Shown here one piece after another: positions 20,558-31,856 of a stretch of 64,000 bases of DNA. Position 1 is the stretch's first letter. The number at the start of each line of letters is the position of its first letter. The stretch spans positions 1,984,001 to 2,048,000 of the forward strand of contig JAEUWY010000012.1 in NCBI GenBank assembly GCA_022059125.1, in the 5' to 3' direction. A model generated the notes under the pieces. It made no database searches, was not told where the DNA came from, and saw only the letters and a list, made by a program, of their open reading frames with translations. The stretch comes from Corynespora cassiicola. Its lineage: Eukaryota > Ascomycota > Dothideomycetes > Pleosporales > Corynesporascaceae. Both the position numbers and the translations under genes were made by a program.

Positions 20558-22349
20558 TCAGCCGAAGGATGACCCATTCCCATGAGCTGGAAGCCCCAGA
20601 GATTCAGCCATAGCTTCTCGCAATGTCTTCAGCGAGTCTTCATGCTCAAGCAACTTCACGTATAGTGCTAATAGATCAGCTATATTCTGTTGAAATATCT
20701 CACAGTCAACGCTTACCTGCAACGCCCCATCGGTCACTGAGATGCTTCAATGTTTCCACAAGGAAGTTCATTTCTTCCACAATTTCAGGGTTTTGGGTTT
20801 CATTGATAAACCATGCACACTCAGAGGCCGCATGATAGATGGAGTAGCACATCAAAGGACTGATCATGTGTAGATGAAGACCTGCAGAAGTCATTGTTCG
20901 GACAAGATCAGGGACTTTGGTTGAGGCCATATCTTTGATCCCTTCCAAGGAAACCTGCTGCATTCTGATTTCGTCCTCTATTCTTCCTTGGCTGACTATC
21001 ACAGCATCTGGCTCATTGCAGGCATACATGCCGTAAAGAATAAAGCGAGCAGTGCAGCAAATAGCGTAGGCTACCCAACCGCCAGGCTCATGACTGTGGG
21101 AAGTGAGTATGTATCGCTGATAGATATCGGAATCCAGGGCAATCAGAGTATTGTGCAGTTGGAGAGCTTCAGATAAACGGTGCCATGGCTCCAGCCGATT
21201 GGCTTGGTCGTCACGGTGGCGCAGGACTCGGCCAAGCATATGTCCTGCTTGGCAGCAACTTGCGAATGGAGCTGTAGTGTTCTCAAACGGGAGTGACATG
21301 CAAAGGATGGGCTGAGAAACTCCTGCCTCGCCGTTGTTCCAAAGACGGTCGCAAGAAGGCAACAAATCGCCCTGACCTGGATCTGGCACAGAGAGGGGTA
21401 AGCCAGCTGTTCCAATATGGACAAATCTGAAAATTGTATTAGCTTAACAATTATCGCTCTGGTAGGTCAATTACCGATCCAAGATGAGTACAGACCACCA
21501 CACTCTTCTCTCCTCTTCTCGTATCGCATGAGATGCAGGGCCCTTGATGAGCTGGGCAGCGTGATTTCTATCGTGAAGACCCATCAAAAGCCCAAGTTGA
21601 GAAGCATGTCCTACGGTCAAGTAAGCTGCGGGGGAAACCCCATCGCCGATTTCGTAAAGAGAAATCAAGACGGTTGCTTGCAGGAGACGGAGCGAGACAG
21701 CCCCGCTTGATTCAATGCGAGAGCCAAAAGTTTTGCAAGCTTGGTAAAGAGATTCCTTCGAAGCCTTTTCGGTTGTGGAATATTTTGATACCAAACTCAT
21801 GCAGAGAAGCAATAAGGCCAAACTAGAGTGCGGCTGAGACTTGGACTGTTCTATCTCGCGAAGCAGTCGCCTGGTGTTCAATATGGGCAACCACGGGTGG
21901 ATGCTCTGGATATATGTTTCGCAGATAGACGAAATACTTTCGGCAGGCAAATGTTCCTTTACCCAAGTTGGTATCTCTATTCCTGGATCCACGTCGTCAA
22001 GAGGATTCTTGGCAAAAGCCTTTGAGTCGAGCAGATATAGGGATGGAAACGTGGAATCTGACATGGCTGCTCCATCGTGCAACCATCTACCTTCGTCGTC
22101 AATCTCCTTCGACTGATCATCTTGCGAGTATATGCAGCGCTTGTTGAGGCGAGTGCACTATAGGAATTACTCAGCTGGTTGGACGCAGGGGAGGGCTTCG
22201 CTTACTAAAGAGCAGAAAGGCAGTTCCCGTGGGCATTTTCTCTTCAACTTCCTAGAAAGTTCTTAGCGCTCGATCATGGATACTCTGAAGATCACGAGCT
22301 ACCGGCACTCTCGACAAGCATGGGGTGCAGTAGTATTGTCCGAAGCCAT
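20558..22349 (-). CDS. Zn2Cys6 fungal transcription factor with fungal-specific regulatory domain
   Basis: Five exons (22349-22303, 22251-22206, 22157-21475, 21426-20717, 20667-20558) give 531 residues. The binuclear zinc cluster is split over the first three exons and reassembles as CRECRKLKRKCP then FCSLCTRLNKRC, residues 12-39, a complete C6 pattern. A fungal_trans-type middle region follows (YIQSIHPWLPILNTRRL; LLISLYEIGDGVSPAAYLTVG can be read as its second part). The domain family binds CGG-type sites as dimers. The target is unknown. It converges with the AA9 LPMO gene, which makes plant-polysaccharide control one possibility, but adjacency alone is weak evidence. A gene finder that misses the 47- and 46-nt exons would lose the DNA-binding domain. 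Confidence 0.92.
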
Positions 22350-23083
22350 TTCTTTGGTACGGAGGGGAAAGCAGAAAGCTCGCCTCGGAATATTCTGAAG
22401 GCGAACGTCAGCCGTGGCGCTAACCCAATAAGGCAGTCGAATGCTAAGACATTTTGGGAATAATCGGCCATCTCTTGGTGCTCTTGGTCATTGTGTTGCC
22501 CGGAAATTATTCTCAGATAAGATGAAGGTCCTACAGTCTAATCATCTCACAATGCAAACTCATCACATGCCCTTCTTGGCGCCCAAATGTTCACGGCTCA
22601 TCAGATACAGGACCAATGCCTTGGAAGCATCTAGGTGGCAACTGAAAAGTTCTGTTGTTTGACATTGTGCCTCTTCCCTGTACCGGAAAACTTCTGCTCG
22701 AACAATCACCATATATAATTTCGCCCATGCTGGCGATGATCCTATAGTGGTATTATAATACAGTACATCAGGAGATGAACCATGAAAGCAACTATTTAAC
22801 GCGATATCATCTTGAATATCACCAACATAGTTTCTCTTAATCACATTGTCTAATTACAATGATCTGATTTGAATTATCCTAGATATCTTCACTGCATTTT
22901 CCCCAGACAATGTTATAACTCACCATTTTGACTGTTCAATGCTGCCTCCATGGATATGAAACAGGCATATATAATTATCCACCTCAATTAGTCCTGAAGC
23001 CATAATCAAGAACAGAGCTATCTCAGTTGAAGGGCCGAGATACTTCTTTCTGATCCAAGGACTGAATCTTGACTACCATCGCC
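22350..23083. other. Intergenic, divergent promoters
   Basis: About 730 bp between the Zn2Cys6 gene and the acidic protein gene. A 94-codon minus-strand ORF at 22563-22844 has no family resemblance and no splice partner I could find. The segment nearer 22800-23000 looks AT-rich. Confidence 0.45.
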
Positions 23084-24193
23084 ATGGACGACAGCGAAGT
23101 CCGGCCAGAGGGATTTAAGATCGAGCGCTTCGTGATTGAGCTAGACTCCGACTCCGATTGCGAAACATCATCGGAGATTTCAGAGTATGGAGATGATGAA
23201 GGGGATCTGTTTGAGGATCTTTCCATCAATCTTCTGGACGTAGATGATGCACCAATGGCGCATCTGTTAGAATCACTGAGCTCAGCCATTTCAGATGAAG
23301 AAAAAGAATACATACTAAACAATATTCTCAACTACCTTCACTATACCCCAGTGACTCTGGAAGACCTCAAAATCCTTCTTCCTGAGTTCATGCGAAACGT
23401 GAAGCTCATGAACAAGCTGGCCACGAACATCGGCTGGTACCACACTCGCGGCCAGATCCCAGAGCCAGATCTTGAGAAGATGCTGGAGTACATCTTCACA
23501 AAAGGTGACTGTTCCCACATTCTGGGCTCTGGCGGACGCAAGCACCCAATCTTTGAGAAGGTGCAGGCGAGCGTCAATCGGTTTCGCTTGGAGAAGGCAA
23601 ACAACATATGCCAGAACTGCGTGCCGTACTGGGTCATACAGAACGAGATCAATGAGCGGCACAAGGAAGCCGTGCTACAGGCTCAACGAGAAAAAGAGGA
23701 ACAACTCCGACGCGAGCAAGAAGAAGAACTTCTGGGTGAGCAGATCAGGCTGTGGAAGTCTATGGTAGGTTCTGGATTCTATCCAGGTGGCGCCGAAACT
23801 TTTGCCGAGCTCATTACCGAAGTTTACGGCTTGAGCTACACGGCCTTTGCTGCGTACCAGAACACCTGCCACGCTCAGTTTCTCCGCCAGTCTGCGCAAA
23901 AGTACCGGGTCTCAAAGGTGAGTCGCAGGCCTTCGCTCGAGAAGCACCGCTTGATGTCAGTTCAGAGTCAGATTGAGGAAATTCCCGGGCTGGAGCAACT
24001 GAATCAGCCTCGTGTAGGGCTACCAAGCCCAGAAAGGGATATGCGGGCCGTGGAGACCTTGCCTAGCGATGTGACTATCCACAGGCGGAGGAAGTACCGA
24101 GAGGCAAAGTGGGCCACCTCGGCTGGGCAGAACGGCGGCCTCTTCTCCAAGACAAAGAACAAGAATGAGGTATGCCTGCCGCCGAAGCCCTGA
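23084..24193 (+). CDS. Acidic coiled-coil protein of unknown function
   Basis: Single exon, 369 residues from ATG 23084; the ORF extends five codons upstream, but only from a TTG. I do not recognise the family. Residues 20-60 are strongly acidic (ELDSDSDCETSSEISEYGDD). Residues 65-180 look helical, with no membrane segment. A charged coiled coil spans about 190-220 (QREKEEQLRREQEEELLGEQ). The C-terminal 100 residues are basic (RRRKYREAKW). Two cysteines sit in NNICQNCVPYW. No signal peptide; a nuclear or cytosolic scaffold is conceivable but is only a guess. Length, ordinary codon use and an uninterrupted frame support a real gene. Confidence 0.7.
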   Translation: MDDSEVRPEGFKIERFVIELDSDSDCETSSEISEYGDDEGDLFEDLSINLLDVDDAPMAHLLESLSSAISDEEKEYILNNILNYLHYTPVTLEDLKILLPEFMRNVKLMNKLATNIGWYHTRGQIPEPDLEKMLEYIFTKGDCSHILGSGGRKHPIFEKVQASVNRFRLEKANNICQNCVPYWVIQNEINERHKEAVLQAQREKEEQLRREQEEELLGEQIRLWKSMVGSGFYPGGAETFAELITEVYGLSYTAFAAYQNTCHAQFLRQSAQKYRVSKVSRRPSLEKHRLMSVQSQIEEIPGLEQLNQPRVGLPSPERDMRAVETLPSDVTIHRRRKYREAKWATSAGQNGGLFSKTKNKNEVCLPPKP

Positions 24194-24590
24194 TTTCCCA
24201 CAGCGAGTTCAAAGCTGGCATGGAAGTCGGGCTGTGAGGTGTCATCCCATTTTTCTTCTCAGAGTCGCTTTGTGTCTTTGTTGTGCATTTTCGTGGGAAT
24301 CGTCAGTTGTGAACCATTTCGATTTCCCATCACGGCGGTCATGGTCTTATGAGCTGGAGCTTTACCATACGCCTGTCCCCTCACCAACGCATCGCATTTA
24401 ATTTCGTTATTCTAAGAAAAAGATTAAAAAAACAAATGCTTTTTTAGTATTGATAAATTTATGTTTCCCGGTAGCCTAACATTCCACTTCTGTGATGTAA
24501 TTCTCAATCAAACCCCCAAAGTCCTGCCCGACTCCCATCCACCCAAACACCCCCCGTCTCCATTCCCACCCCTTTCGGAACAACCCGGAA

Positions 24591-24608
24591 CCCCCCCCCC
24601 CCCCCCCC
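24591..24608. repeat. Poly-C tract, 18 bp
   Basis: Eighteen consecutive C on the plus strand. Length in the assembly may be unreliable. Confidence 0.85.
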
Positions 24609-25470
24609 GCAAAAAACGATCCGAAACCTTAATCCGACGAACCACCGCCAAAATTCCCACATTAGGAAACCCATAAACCGAGATACCGTCAAGAACGCTT
24701 CAAACATCCGCAAGCCGTAAAGCTGCAGGTGCGAGTGCGAGTGCTAGCTAGCCAGCCAGCCACCTGCATCTGCAACTCTTTGACAAATGCAACGCAGGAC
24801 TGTCCGACCGAGTGTCAGCCCGTCGCCAAAACCTTACTTGGCTGCGGAGGTGTGCGCGCGACCAAGCTTTCTGTGGCTGAGGCTTGTGTGCGATTGGATT
24901 TGGGGCTAGGCCGAGGTGCAGTTTCAACGTCGGGCGTTTGGTGATGGACGGCAAACACCATACATACTCTGACCATAAGAGAGGGGAGGGGGGTGGTTGG
25001 ACGCGCGGTCCAGTCTCGATGGAGAGAGCCTCTAATTGTTCCGCAGGTGGGTTTTGTTTGGCCTCGAGGTGTCCCCCTCCCCATCGCTGTCCCTCGTCCG
25101 GGCTTCTGATACTAGCTAGCCAACCAGCCAAAAGGCCCTCGATGTCACAAACGCCGCACTGGAAAGCATGGATAGAGGAAATGGGTAATCAAAGGATTGT
25201 TGAACCGCGGCTTCTGATTTGCCGAAAAAGATTTGTTTTGCGCTTTTGGGGGGAGGAGGGGGCTGCATTGTGCCCTCTCCGCCAGTCTTGGGATATCAGC
25301 CCAGTCACTCAAAAGCCCACAACATCACATAGTTAAAGCAGAGGTGGCAAAGGCATTAAAGCAAAAGATTCCAGACTCGCTTATTTACAAAAGTAGAAGA
25401 AGAGCAGGGAAAGCAGGATCCATCCACCGCAGTCCCCCTCAGAGGCAAGGCATCCCATGGCTTCCCCAAT

Positions 25471-25484
25471 CCCCCCCCCCCCCC
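25471..25484. repeat. Poly-C tract, 14 bp
   Basis: Fourteen consecutive C on the plus strand, followed by a CT-rich stretch. Confidence 0.85.
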
Positions 25485-25676
25485 TCTCTGCTCTTCTCTT
25501 CTCTCATTACCACTCCCACACCTCTCCATCCGAATCCCCAGCATCTCCTAAAAAACTATACACAAAGCTGCGGCTCATTACAAAGAGCGTATGAGGGTGA
25601 GTCGTATATACAATTGCGAAAGTCATCAACCATCCAAAACCAAAAAGTAAAATCTGACCAATCTCAAACCCCAAAA

Positions 25677-25702
25677 CCCTCTCTCTTTCTCTCTCTCTCT
25701 CT
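25677..25702. repeat. CT-rich microsatellite
   Basis: CT dinucleotides with one TTT interruption, in the 3' flank of the gEgh16-like gene. Confidence 0.8.
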
Positions 25703-25836
25703 TTTCTTGTGAGGCTGCAGGAGCAACTGTTGCTCAGCAACAATCCATCTTTTCTTTCCTGCAATCACACCCCCTTTTCCACACATCGGGTCGGAAAAAA
25801 GGTGTGCGAGCTGAGTAGAGCAAGCAGGCGAACCGC

Positions 25837-26773
25837 TTACTCGGGCTTTCCAAGAATACCCCTAGCCATGTGCCTCTTGCGCAGGTTGTACTCAACCGCC
25901 CTCTTCTTGGCAGCCGCCGACTGCGTGAACGCGGCCGAGCCACCGAAGGGACCTGCGAGCGCGGCATTCTGCATGCGCACGACGCAGACGTTGGAAGCGC
26001 CTCCCGCAGTGCCCTGGCACGTCATGCCCTGAGGCATCTGGACCTTGACGGGGAAGTCCATGGTGGAAGCTCCCGAGAGACCTCCGATGCCGATTCCGGG
26101 CACGTCCTGGGTGACGGTGGCGTCCTGGAAGGCGGAGGGGTCGGTGCCGGCCGAGGTGGCGTCGATCTGGGCGGTCAGGGGGCCAGCGCCGTCCTGGTTG
26201 ACCTGGTGGAAGGTCATGGTGATTGTGCCGTCGTCGGCGGTGGTGGGGAGGCCAGAGGAGGCGCCCGCACCAGCGGAGGCGGCGACGCCAGCCTCGGTGG
26301 TGCCCTTGGCTGTCTTCTGGCCAGCACCGGCGGCGGCGCCGCCTCCACCCTTGCCCTTTCCGCCGAGGAGGCCGCCGAGGAGCTGGCGCTTCTTGTTGGC
26401 AGCAGCAGCGGCAGCACCGCCGGCGGCGCCGGCGCCAGTGCCCATGAAGTTGGCAATGGCAGAGGCGGCATCGACGGGACCACCGCCCTGGGTGCGGCCA
26501 AGAGCAGAGGCCTTGCCGCCCATCTCACGGTCGCGGATGATGGAAGTGTCGGCCTCGGATCCGCAGCGGGGAGAGGCGCAGTCACGGGGAGTGCCATCCT
26601 GGACTGTCACACTGTTAGACACTCGCCCGGTAGGATGAGGAAGTGGCTTCGAAGAAGGACTTACCGGAGAGACCAGGCATGTTCACACCGTTGGCACCCT
26701 GGACCTCGGTGATAACACCGTGGGCGGAAACGGTGGCGGCCATGGCGGCAATAGCGGCGAGTGAGTAACGCAT
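25837..26773 (-). CDS. Secreted gEgh16/Mas-type protein
   Basis: Exons 26773-26665 and 26603-25837 give 291 residues. The signal peptide MRYSLAAIAAMAATVSA is followed by HGVITEVQGANGVNMPGLS. The mature protein carries DGTPRDCASPRCGSEADTSI, then a long Gly/Ala/Lys low-complexity segment (about 85-155). It ends with a beta-rich domain having a Cys pair (MTCQG ... NVCVVRMQN) and NAALAGPFGGSAAFTQ. This is the fungal gEgh16 family (barley mildew Egh16, Magnaporthe Mas proteins), small secreted proteins linked in some pathogens to appressorium stages. Their biochemical role is unknown. The basic end KKRAVEYNLRKRHMARG is notable. A TATA box lies 196 bp upstream and a CT-rich leader precedes the ATG. 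Confidence 0.88.
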
Positions 26774-28575
26774 GTTGATTGATTTGTGAGGGGGAAAAGC
26801 GTGAGAAAAATTAAGAGATTGGTTGTTGGAGACTTTAAGAAGTTGAGCTTGAAAAGATTATTAAAAACAAGCGACCGGCGCAAGAAATTATTGTATAAGG
26901 AATGGGAAAGCGAGTCTGGAAGTTGCTGAGCTGATGGTGATGATGGCTTCTTGGGGGAGAGCCAGTGCCTTATATACTCGATTGTGCGCCATGGCCTGCC
27001 GCAAAGCTTAGCCATGGTCAAGCTTCTTCCATTGCAAATTCCCGTCTCTTCCGACCCAATTCCCGTACGCAGCCCCTGTTCGTATGCACCGGCGGCTGTC
27101 CAAAGCATCGTGGAGCACAAGGAATCGGCCGTGAGACCGGATCCGGATGCCTCAACGTAGGAGTTGAGACAAAGTTAGTCGAACCATCTTTTGATAGCAA
27201 CACTAAACCGATTTCCGCTAGGGTATCTGCAGCGGGAAGATCGTCTCCAGTAAATCGAGCTGGGGGTGCCCGTGTCAGTAAACAGCGTCGGGTTTCGGCG
27301 AAACATAATCGCGGTCGTGATGTTGCGCATTGACGTTTTGGAATCTGAGAACCGAACGCGAGAGTCATGTTTCGGAGGCCTAAACGCACCTGATTCAAAA
27401 CGCAGACTCCAAGAGAACGGTTTTACCTTGGCGTCCAGCCTATGAGGCGCTGCAGGCATTTCACACTTCCGAGGTAGATGCTGTTAATTCCGGGCCTTGG
27501 ACGTCATAAACACCTTGTGGCGGGCACATGTGGATGGTTTAGACAAAAGGCATAAAGTGGCGGAGCACCCTGAGGCTGCATCATCGACGTTTTGTTTGAC
27601 CTAAGGCATGGAAAATAGCTATACTAGTTCCCAAGGACAGTGGAGATGTCACTAGTCCGTCTACTGTCGTCAAAGTATGACCCGCAGTAGTACCGCGCCG
27701 TAGTAGCGAGTGAGCCTTCACAATCCGCGAAAGCTTGTTGAGTGGGTGCAAAGCTTCTCGCTGCGTTTACCGAAATCGTAATGGCCGCTACAGCGGATGC
27801 GTGCTCCGAATGTCTTCACCGCCGGTCGAGCCAATGGAGTTGCACAAGTGGCCATATCCGGGATGAAGCATTTCAAATTCTTGCATCACGGCGCCTGGAA
27901 ATATTTCCTTCCTGAGGGACCGACTTGCTGCAGAGACCCCCTCAGCACCACCGCCTTGGGCCGGAAGCGAGAACGAGGTTGACTTTTTTGGCCGGAATTG
28001 TCCAATTAGCAAACACCACGGGCAGTGGACGCGGGTTTGATAATTCCATGTCAGTTGTTTCGGTGCCGAGGCGTGAAACCGCTTGGTTTGAAGTCCGGGA
28101 AAAGCTTGGTGCGCGAGATCGGCTAGAGGCCGCTGGTGGCCGCCCTACAAGAATCCGACGTTTCAAATGCTTCAGCCTCAGTCCATTATTCAGCATTGAG
28201 GCTGGAGTGCCCAGCCGTACTGACAGCCTCGCCCGTACTCGATGCTCCACGGCGGTTTGAGCCGGCGATATGAATCTGAGGTGCAGCCCTGGCGTCTGAC
28301 ACTGTGGCAAATCGTAACATGGAGACTAGTCGCCCACGGTGGCACATTGTCCCTCCAGGCATCCGTAAAGTCCCGAACACGAATCCGACGTCTTTGCGGT
28401 TTCTTTTTGTGTTTTCGCAACGCTGTCACCGCAACCAAGACGGGCGAGATCATTCCAGGCTCTTCTCCCTCTGACCAAGCCGGATTCTTCAAGTTCCTCG
28501 CTCCTGTAGACTGGCCATGTGGCCTTTCTTTTTCTTCTCCGTCGAGTTTGAAGTTCCGTCAATGTTGACGTGCCA
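26774..28575. other. Intergenic, 1.8 kb
   Basis: Holds the gEgh16-like promoter and the 3' flank of CNOT11. No gene could be supported. ORFs of 90-126 codons overlap in several frames without family resemblance. Confidence 0.5.
26969..26975 (-). promoter_or_regulatory. TATA box of the gEgh16-like gene
   Basis: TATATAA on the minus strand, about 196 bp before the start codon at 26773. Consistent with a strongly regulated secreted-protein gene. Confidence 0.5.
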
Positions 28576-29770
28576 TCAATGCCCAGCCCCTTCAGATACA
28601 GCTCCCTCTTCAACAAATGCCCTAAACTCCCTCACCTCCCGGATCCACACATATCTCACGCAAATCTCTTGAATCTCAAAGTAGATTGCTTCTGGGGGAA
28701 GGAGTGCCTTCCTGATCAAATTCCTGATGAAGAGCAGCAACAACCTCACCGCCCTAGCCTGTGCCTCCCGCCCCCGATCAATGTCCTCGGAGTTTCCATT
28801 CAGTGAGGATGATTCGGGCGGCTGGCCCATCTTCTCGGCAAGCCGGAGCGCATGCTGGATGTAGTCGCTCATGATGGGCGCGGGGTCGATGGACAGCGCG
28901 AGCAGAGTTCCCTCCTGCAGTAGCGTGGTCAAGAAATCCAAATATGACAGCTCGACAGGCAAATGTCTCAATTCCTGGGTCGCAACCTCGGGCTCCGTCT
29001 CCAGGCGAGAAAGTATACCCTTCTTCCACTGCTGAAAGTCATTTAGTCTCGGCTTCGACGTTGCTTCTTCCCCGTCCTGTTGTGTAGATGCCTCGACGTG
29101 CGCTCCTGAGGGGCCGTCCAGCTCGCGCGGACCGTCGTCGTATATGCCCTCCTCCTGCAGCATCCGGATGTACATCGCAACATCGAATTCGGTCGTCTGC
29201 CCGAGCTCCACAAACTTTTCGTATAGCATCTTGGGGCTCATGCTCGCAAACGGCAACGAATCTCCCGACTGCAGCAAGCTCTTGATGAGTTCCACTCGCA
29301 CTCTCCTAATCTCCGCATCGGTAATTTTATCCCCATTCTTCTTTGCCCTCCTCTTGCCTTGGGGTTTCGAGGGTGCAAGATTCTGACCTAGGCGGAGTAT
29401 AGCTTCGACCCAATGCGACAAGAACGGGTTATTACGGAGCGGCGTATCGCGATTCATTTCGTAGAGTCTATATTCGCAGTTCACGAGGACCGAAAAGGCA
29501 GACCACGACGGCGCATCCCTAGCTGTGAGTCAAGTCAGCACTCATCCCGCGTTACACAAAAGAACCCGCGTAAGCCACAGAAAACCCGAAGAGAATAAAG
29601 AAAAAAGAATCGCACATACCAATCTCCTCAATCCCATCCACCGTATTCTTCACCCTCAAGCTGCCTTCGAACCCCGAACCCCCAAGTCCTCGCACCACAT
29701 CCCCGCACAGCTTCCCCGGATCCTCCAACCGCTGAATCTCCCCCTCCTCCAACTTCGCGGAGATATCCAT
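28576..29770 (-). CDS. CCR4-NOT complex subunit 11 (CNOT11) homologue
   Basis: Exons 29770-29620 and 29522-28576, with a 97-bp intron, give 365 residues. The C-terminal half carries the DUF2363-type region: PVELSYLDFLTTLL, then SDYIQHALRLAEKMG, and finally VRLLLLFIRNLIRKALLPPE and IYFEIQEICVRYVWIREVREF. In animals CNOT11 pairs with CNOT10 on the N-terminus of CNOT1 in the cytoplasmic deadenylase. The N-terminal part (ARDAPSWSAFSVLVNCEYRL, RNNPFLSHWVEA) also fits the family. A lysine-rich patch (PQGKRRAKKNGDK) lies near 115-130. The ATG at 29770 opens MDISAKLEEGEIQRLEDPGK. No neighbouring gene shares the pathway. Confidence 0.85.
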
Positions 29771-30022
29771 GCTTGGGCAGACACCAAGCAGCAAAGCAAC
29801 TCTCCCCCGCAGTTCTCTGCTTGGACTCTCTCACCCTCTTTTCAGCGCAAAACCTCGGGTCGGGAAGGTATCGCTTTCGCGTCGAGGCATGTATATATAC
29901 GTGTAGGTAGGTGGGTAGGTAGGTGCGTACGTGTCCGTCAGCGGTGCGCCCCGAAGAAGCAAAAAAATCGCACCCTCCAAAGCAACCCAAGTTGAAAGAA
30001 AGGCCACCTACACAAAAAAAAA

Positions 30023-30037
30023 GAGAGAGAGAGAGAG
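30023..30037. repeat. (GA)n microsatellite
   Basis: About seven GA units following an A-rich run. Confidence 0.85.
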
Positions 30038-30783
30038 GGTGTGAAAACGTGGGGAAAGAAAGCCGGTGGATTGGCGGGGCACCCCCGTGTCACGTCAACG
30101 CGCACCAGCCAGTCGCGCAGGCTCACCTGGCCGCCCCGATTCTGCTGAGCGCGTGAGCAGAACACGTTGGGCGGATGAGCTGGCTCTTTCGGTTGATGAT
30201 GATGATGGAGGTAGCCGATCGACTCTTCGCCAAGTCCGCAGGAAGAAGAGCCGCGCGCGCGGGAACGGAGCCGCGGATACGATGACGGGCTGTCCTGCCT
30301 GGCCTGCCTTGCCTTGCCTGTCTAGCGATCTGCCAGCCAGCCCGCCGAGAAAAAAAAAGAGGAGCGGATCAGGCAAGGAACGAACGATCCGATCCTCGAT
30401 GATGGGCGAGGGGAAGTGAAACAAGCGTGTGCCGGGCAAGAAATGACGCGCTATCCTTTTCTTTCGTTATGGCGCGTCGGCGGGCGGGGTGTTGGCGTTT
30501 GTGTTCGTGCGCCCTTCAAGGGAAGGGTTGGTGTTGGGGGGGTGCCTCTTCGGCAAACGACGTCACACGCGCGTGCCTTTTTGGGGGTTGTGGCTGAAGC
30601 TCTCAGCTTTGGGTTTCGGAAACAATCAAGACCCGCTTCCACACGCCACGCCCATTTTCTTGTTCATCCTTGGGGGCTAGGCTAGTGCCACGAACATGCG
30701 GAGAGTAGCGCTTCCGAGTAACTCGAATGATGCATGGCACCACGGTATATCGGCAAAGCGGGGAGGAAACGAAACATGGAAAT

Positions 30784-30795
30784 GGGGGGGGGGGG
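30784..30795. repeat. Poly-G tract, 12 bp
   Basis: Twelve consecutive G on the plus strand, inside gene-free DNA. Confidence 0.85.
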
Positions 30796-31310
30796 AATCA
30801 AGATTGGCCCAGAGACAGTCGATCGATGAAGAATTATTGGATTGACATTATGCTACGCTCCTCCACCGTTTCCACCCTTCCCCCCGATTCCCGCAAGACA
30901 AGTCAAGAGATTAAAACACAGAAATTCGTTCAGAACAATGTACCAGGGCGCCATCGTTCGTAACGGGGTAGTATCGTAACAACAGTGGCATGGACCTCGC
31001 GGGTCGGATGGAACGGTTCCAGAGACAAGGTAGAAAGAAGAAGCAGAAGACGGATAGGACAAGCCAAGGTCAAAAGGTCAAAGGCACCCAGCGCGAGCTG
31101 GGCTGAGGGTCGGAAGTGCCGGAATACCCGCGGGATGACGTTTTGCAAGGGTTCAGGGTATTGGGGCCGGCGATGCCGACCATCGAGGGGAGCTCGCGCG
31201 CGCGGGTATAGCATCGATTACTTAGGGCCTGGCCAAAAGGAAGAAAAGGGTATCGTGGATGATGGCTCATGTCGTTCGCGCGTAGTCGGGCACCCGGGAT
31301 CCGCCTACGA

Positions 31311-31720
31311 CTAAAATTTGAAGATAATGTACAGGGCGTGGATGATACCCTAGTAGAGGAACATCAGTCAGCACAACATGATTCATGATGAAACCTTTTT
31401 TTGGAAGGGGGGCGTGGGTAGTCAATTCCGCGTGACCCGACGTGGCAGACAGAGCTTAGCTCTCTGGGCGTCGAGATCGACCAAAGTTGCGGTGTCGCTT
31501 TGTTGGCAAAGAGGGAGTTGGGACTCACCGGAATGTAACCAAGGATGGTCAACAGGATGTTGATGAGGAAGTCGGCATTGCAACCACGCTCGAGGAAGAC
31601 ACCCAGAGGAGGGAGGATGACGGCGAAGATGATCTTGATGATGTCGCTGGGTGGCTGTTAGCCTACGTCTAGGAACCGAGCAGCAGTAGCAAACAGTACG
31701 TACCTGGCGGTGAAAGGCAT
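31311..31720 (-). CDS. pmp3: Plasma membrane proteolipid 3 (Pmp3/UPF0057)
   Basis: Three small exons, 31720-31704 (17 nt), 31646-31529 and 31349-31311, give a 57-residue protein, the normal family length. Pmp3 is a very hydrophobic two-helix plasma-membrane protein that affects membrane potential and salt tolerance. The sequence starts MPFTASDIIKIIFAVILPP and continues LGVFLERGCNADFLINILL and TILGYIPGIIHALYIIFKF. This shows both helices and the conserved LPPLGV and GCNADFLINILLTILGYIPG motifs. No long ORF marks the gene, so it is easily missed. A TATA box and an ATGACGTAGCG element lie upstream; both recur at the next gene. Confidence 0.95.
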
Positions 31721-31847
31721 GTTGAAGGTGCTGGTGTTGTTGTTCTTGTTGGTGGGTGTGGGTGTAGGTGTAACTGTTGGGTCTGTAGGGTAGAGACTTG
31801 GAGTCGAATGGTTCGTTGGGGTGGATCTCAACGGCACCAGGAGGGGC

Positions 31848-31853
31848 TTTATA
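31848..31853 (-). promoter_or_regulatory. TATA box of pmp3
   Basis: TATAAA on the minus strand, about 130 bp before the start codon. An AGGGG (STRE-like) word on the plus strand sits immediately beside it at 31842-31846. Confidence 0.55.
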
Positions 31854-31856
31854 TGA

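Larger units (their letters stand above)
24194..25836. other. Convergent intergenic region with homopolymer C tracts
   Basis: 1.6 kb without a supported gene, between two convergent transcripts. It holds C runs of 18 bp (24591-24608) and 14 bp (25471-25484) and a CT tract at 25677-25702. Overlapping short ORFs here are Pro/Arg artefacts of these tracts. Confidence 0.5.
29771..31310. other. Intergenic, 1.5 kb, with simple repeats
   Basis: CNOT11 promoter side and pmp3 3' flank. It holds a GTAG-rich stretch near 29904-29926, a (GA)n run at 30023-30037, a CCTGCCTTG cluster near 30294-30320 and a 12-bp G tract at 30784-30795. No gene supported. Confidence 0.5.

Noticed and set aside
24165..24401. 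Extra terminal exon for the acidic protein gene after a 34-bp intron
   Set aside because: The intron would be shorter than any other in the window, and the product has no resemblance; the simple stop at 24193 is preferred.
25870..26712. 280-codon plus-strand ORF opposite the gEgh16-like gene
   Set aside because: Antisense of a Gly/Ala-rich gene with signal peptide and clear family motifs; composition explains the open frame.
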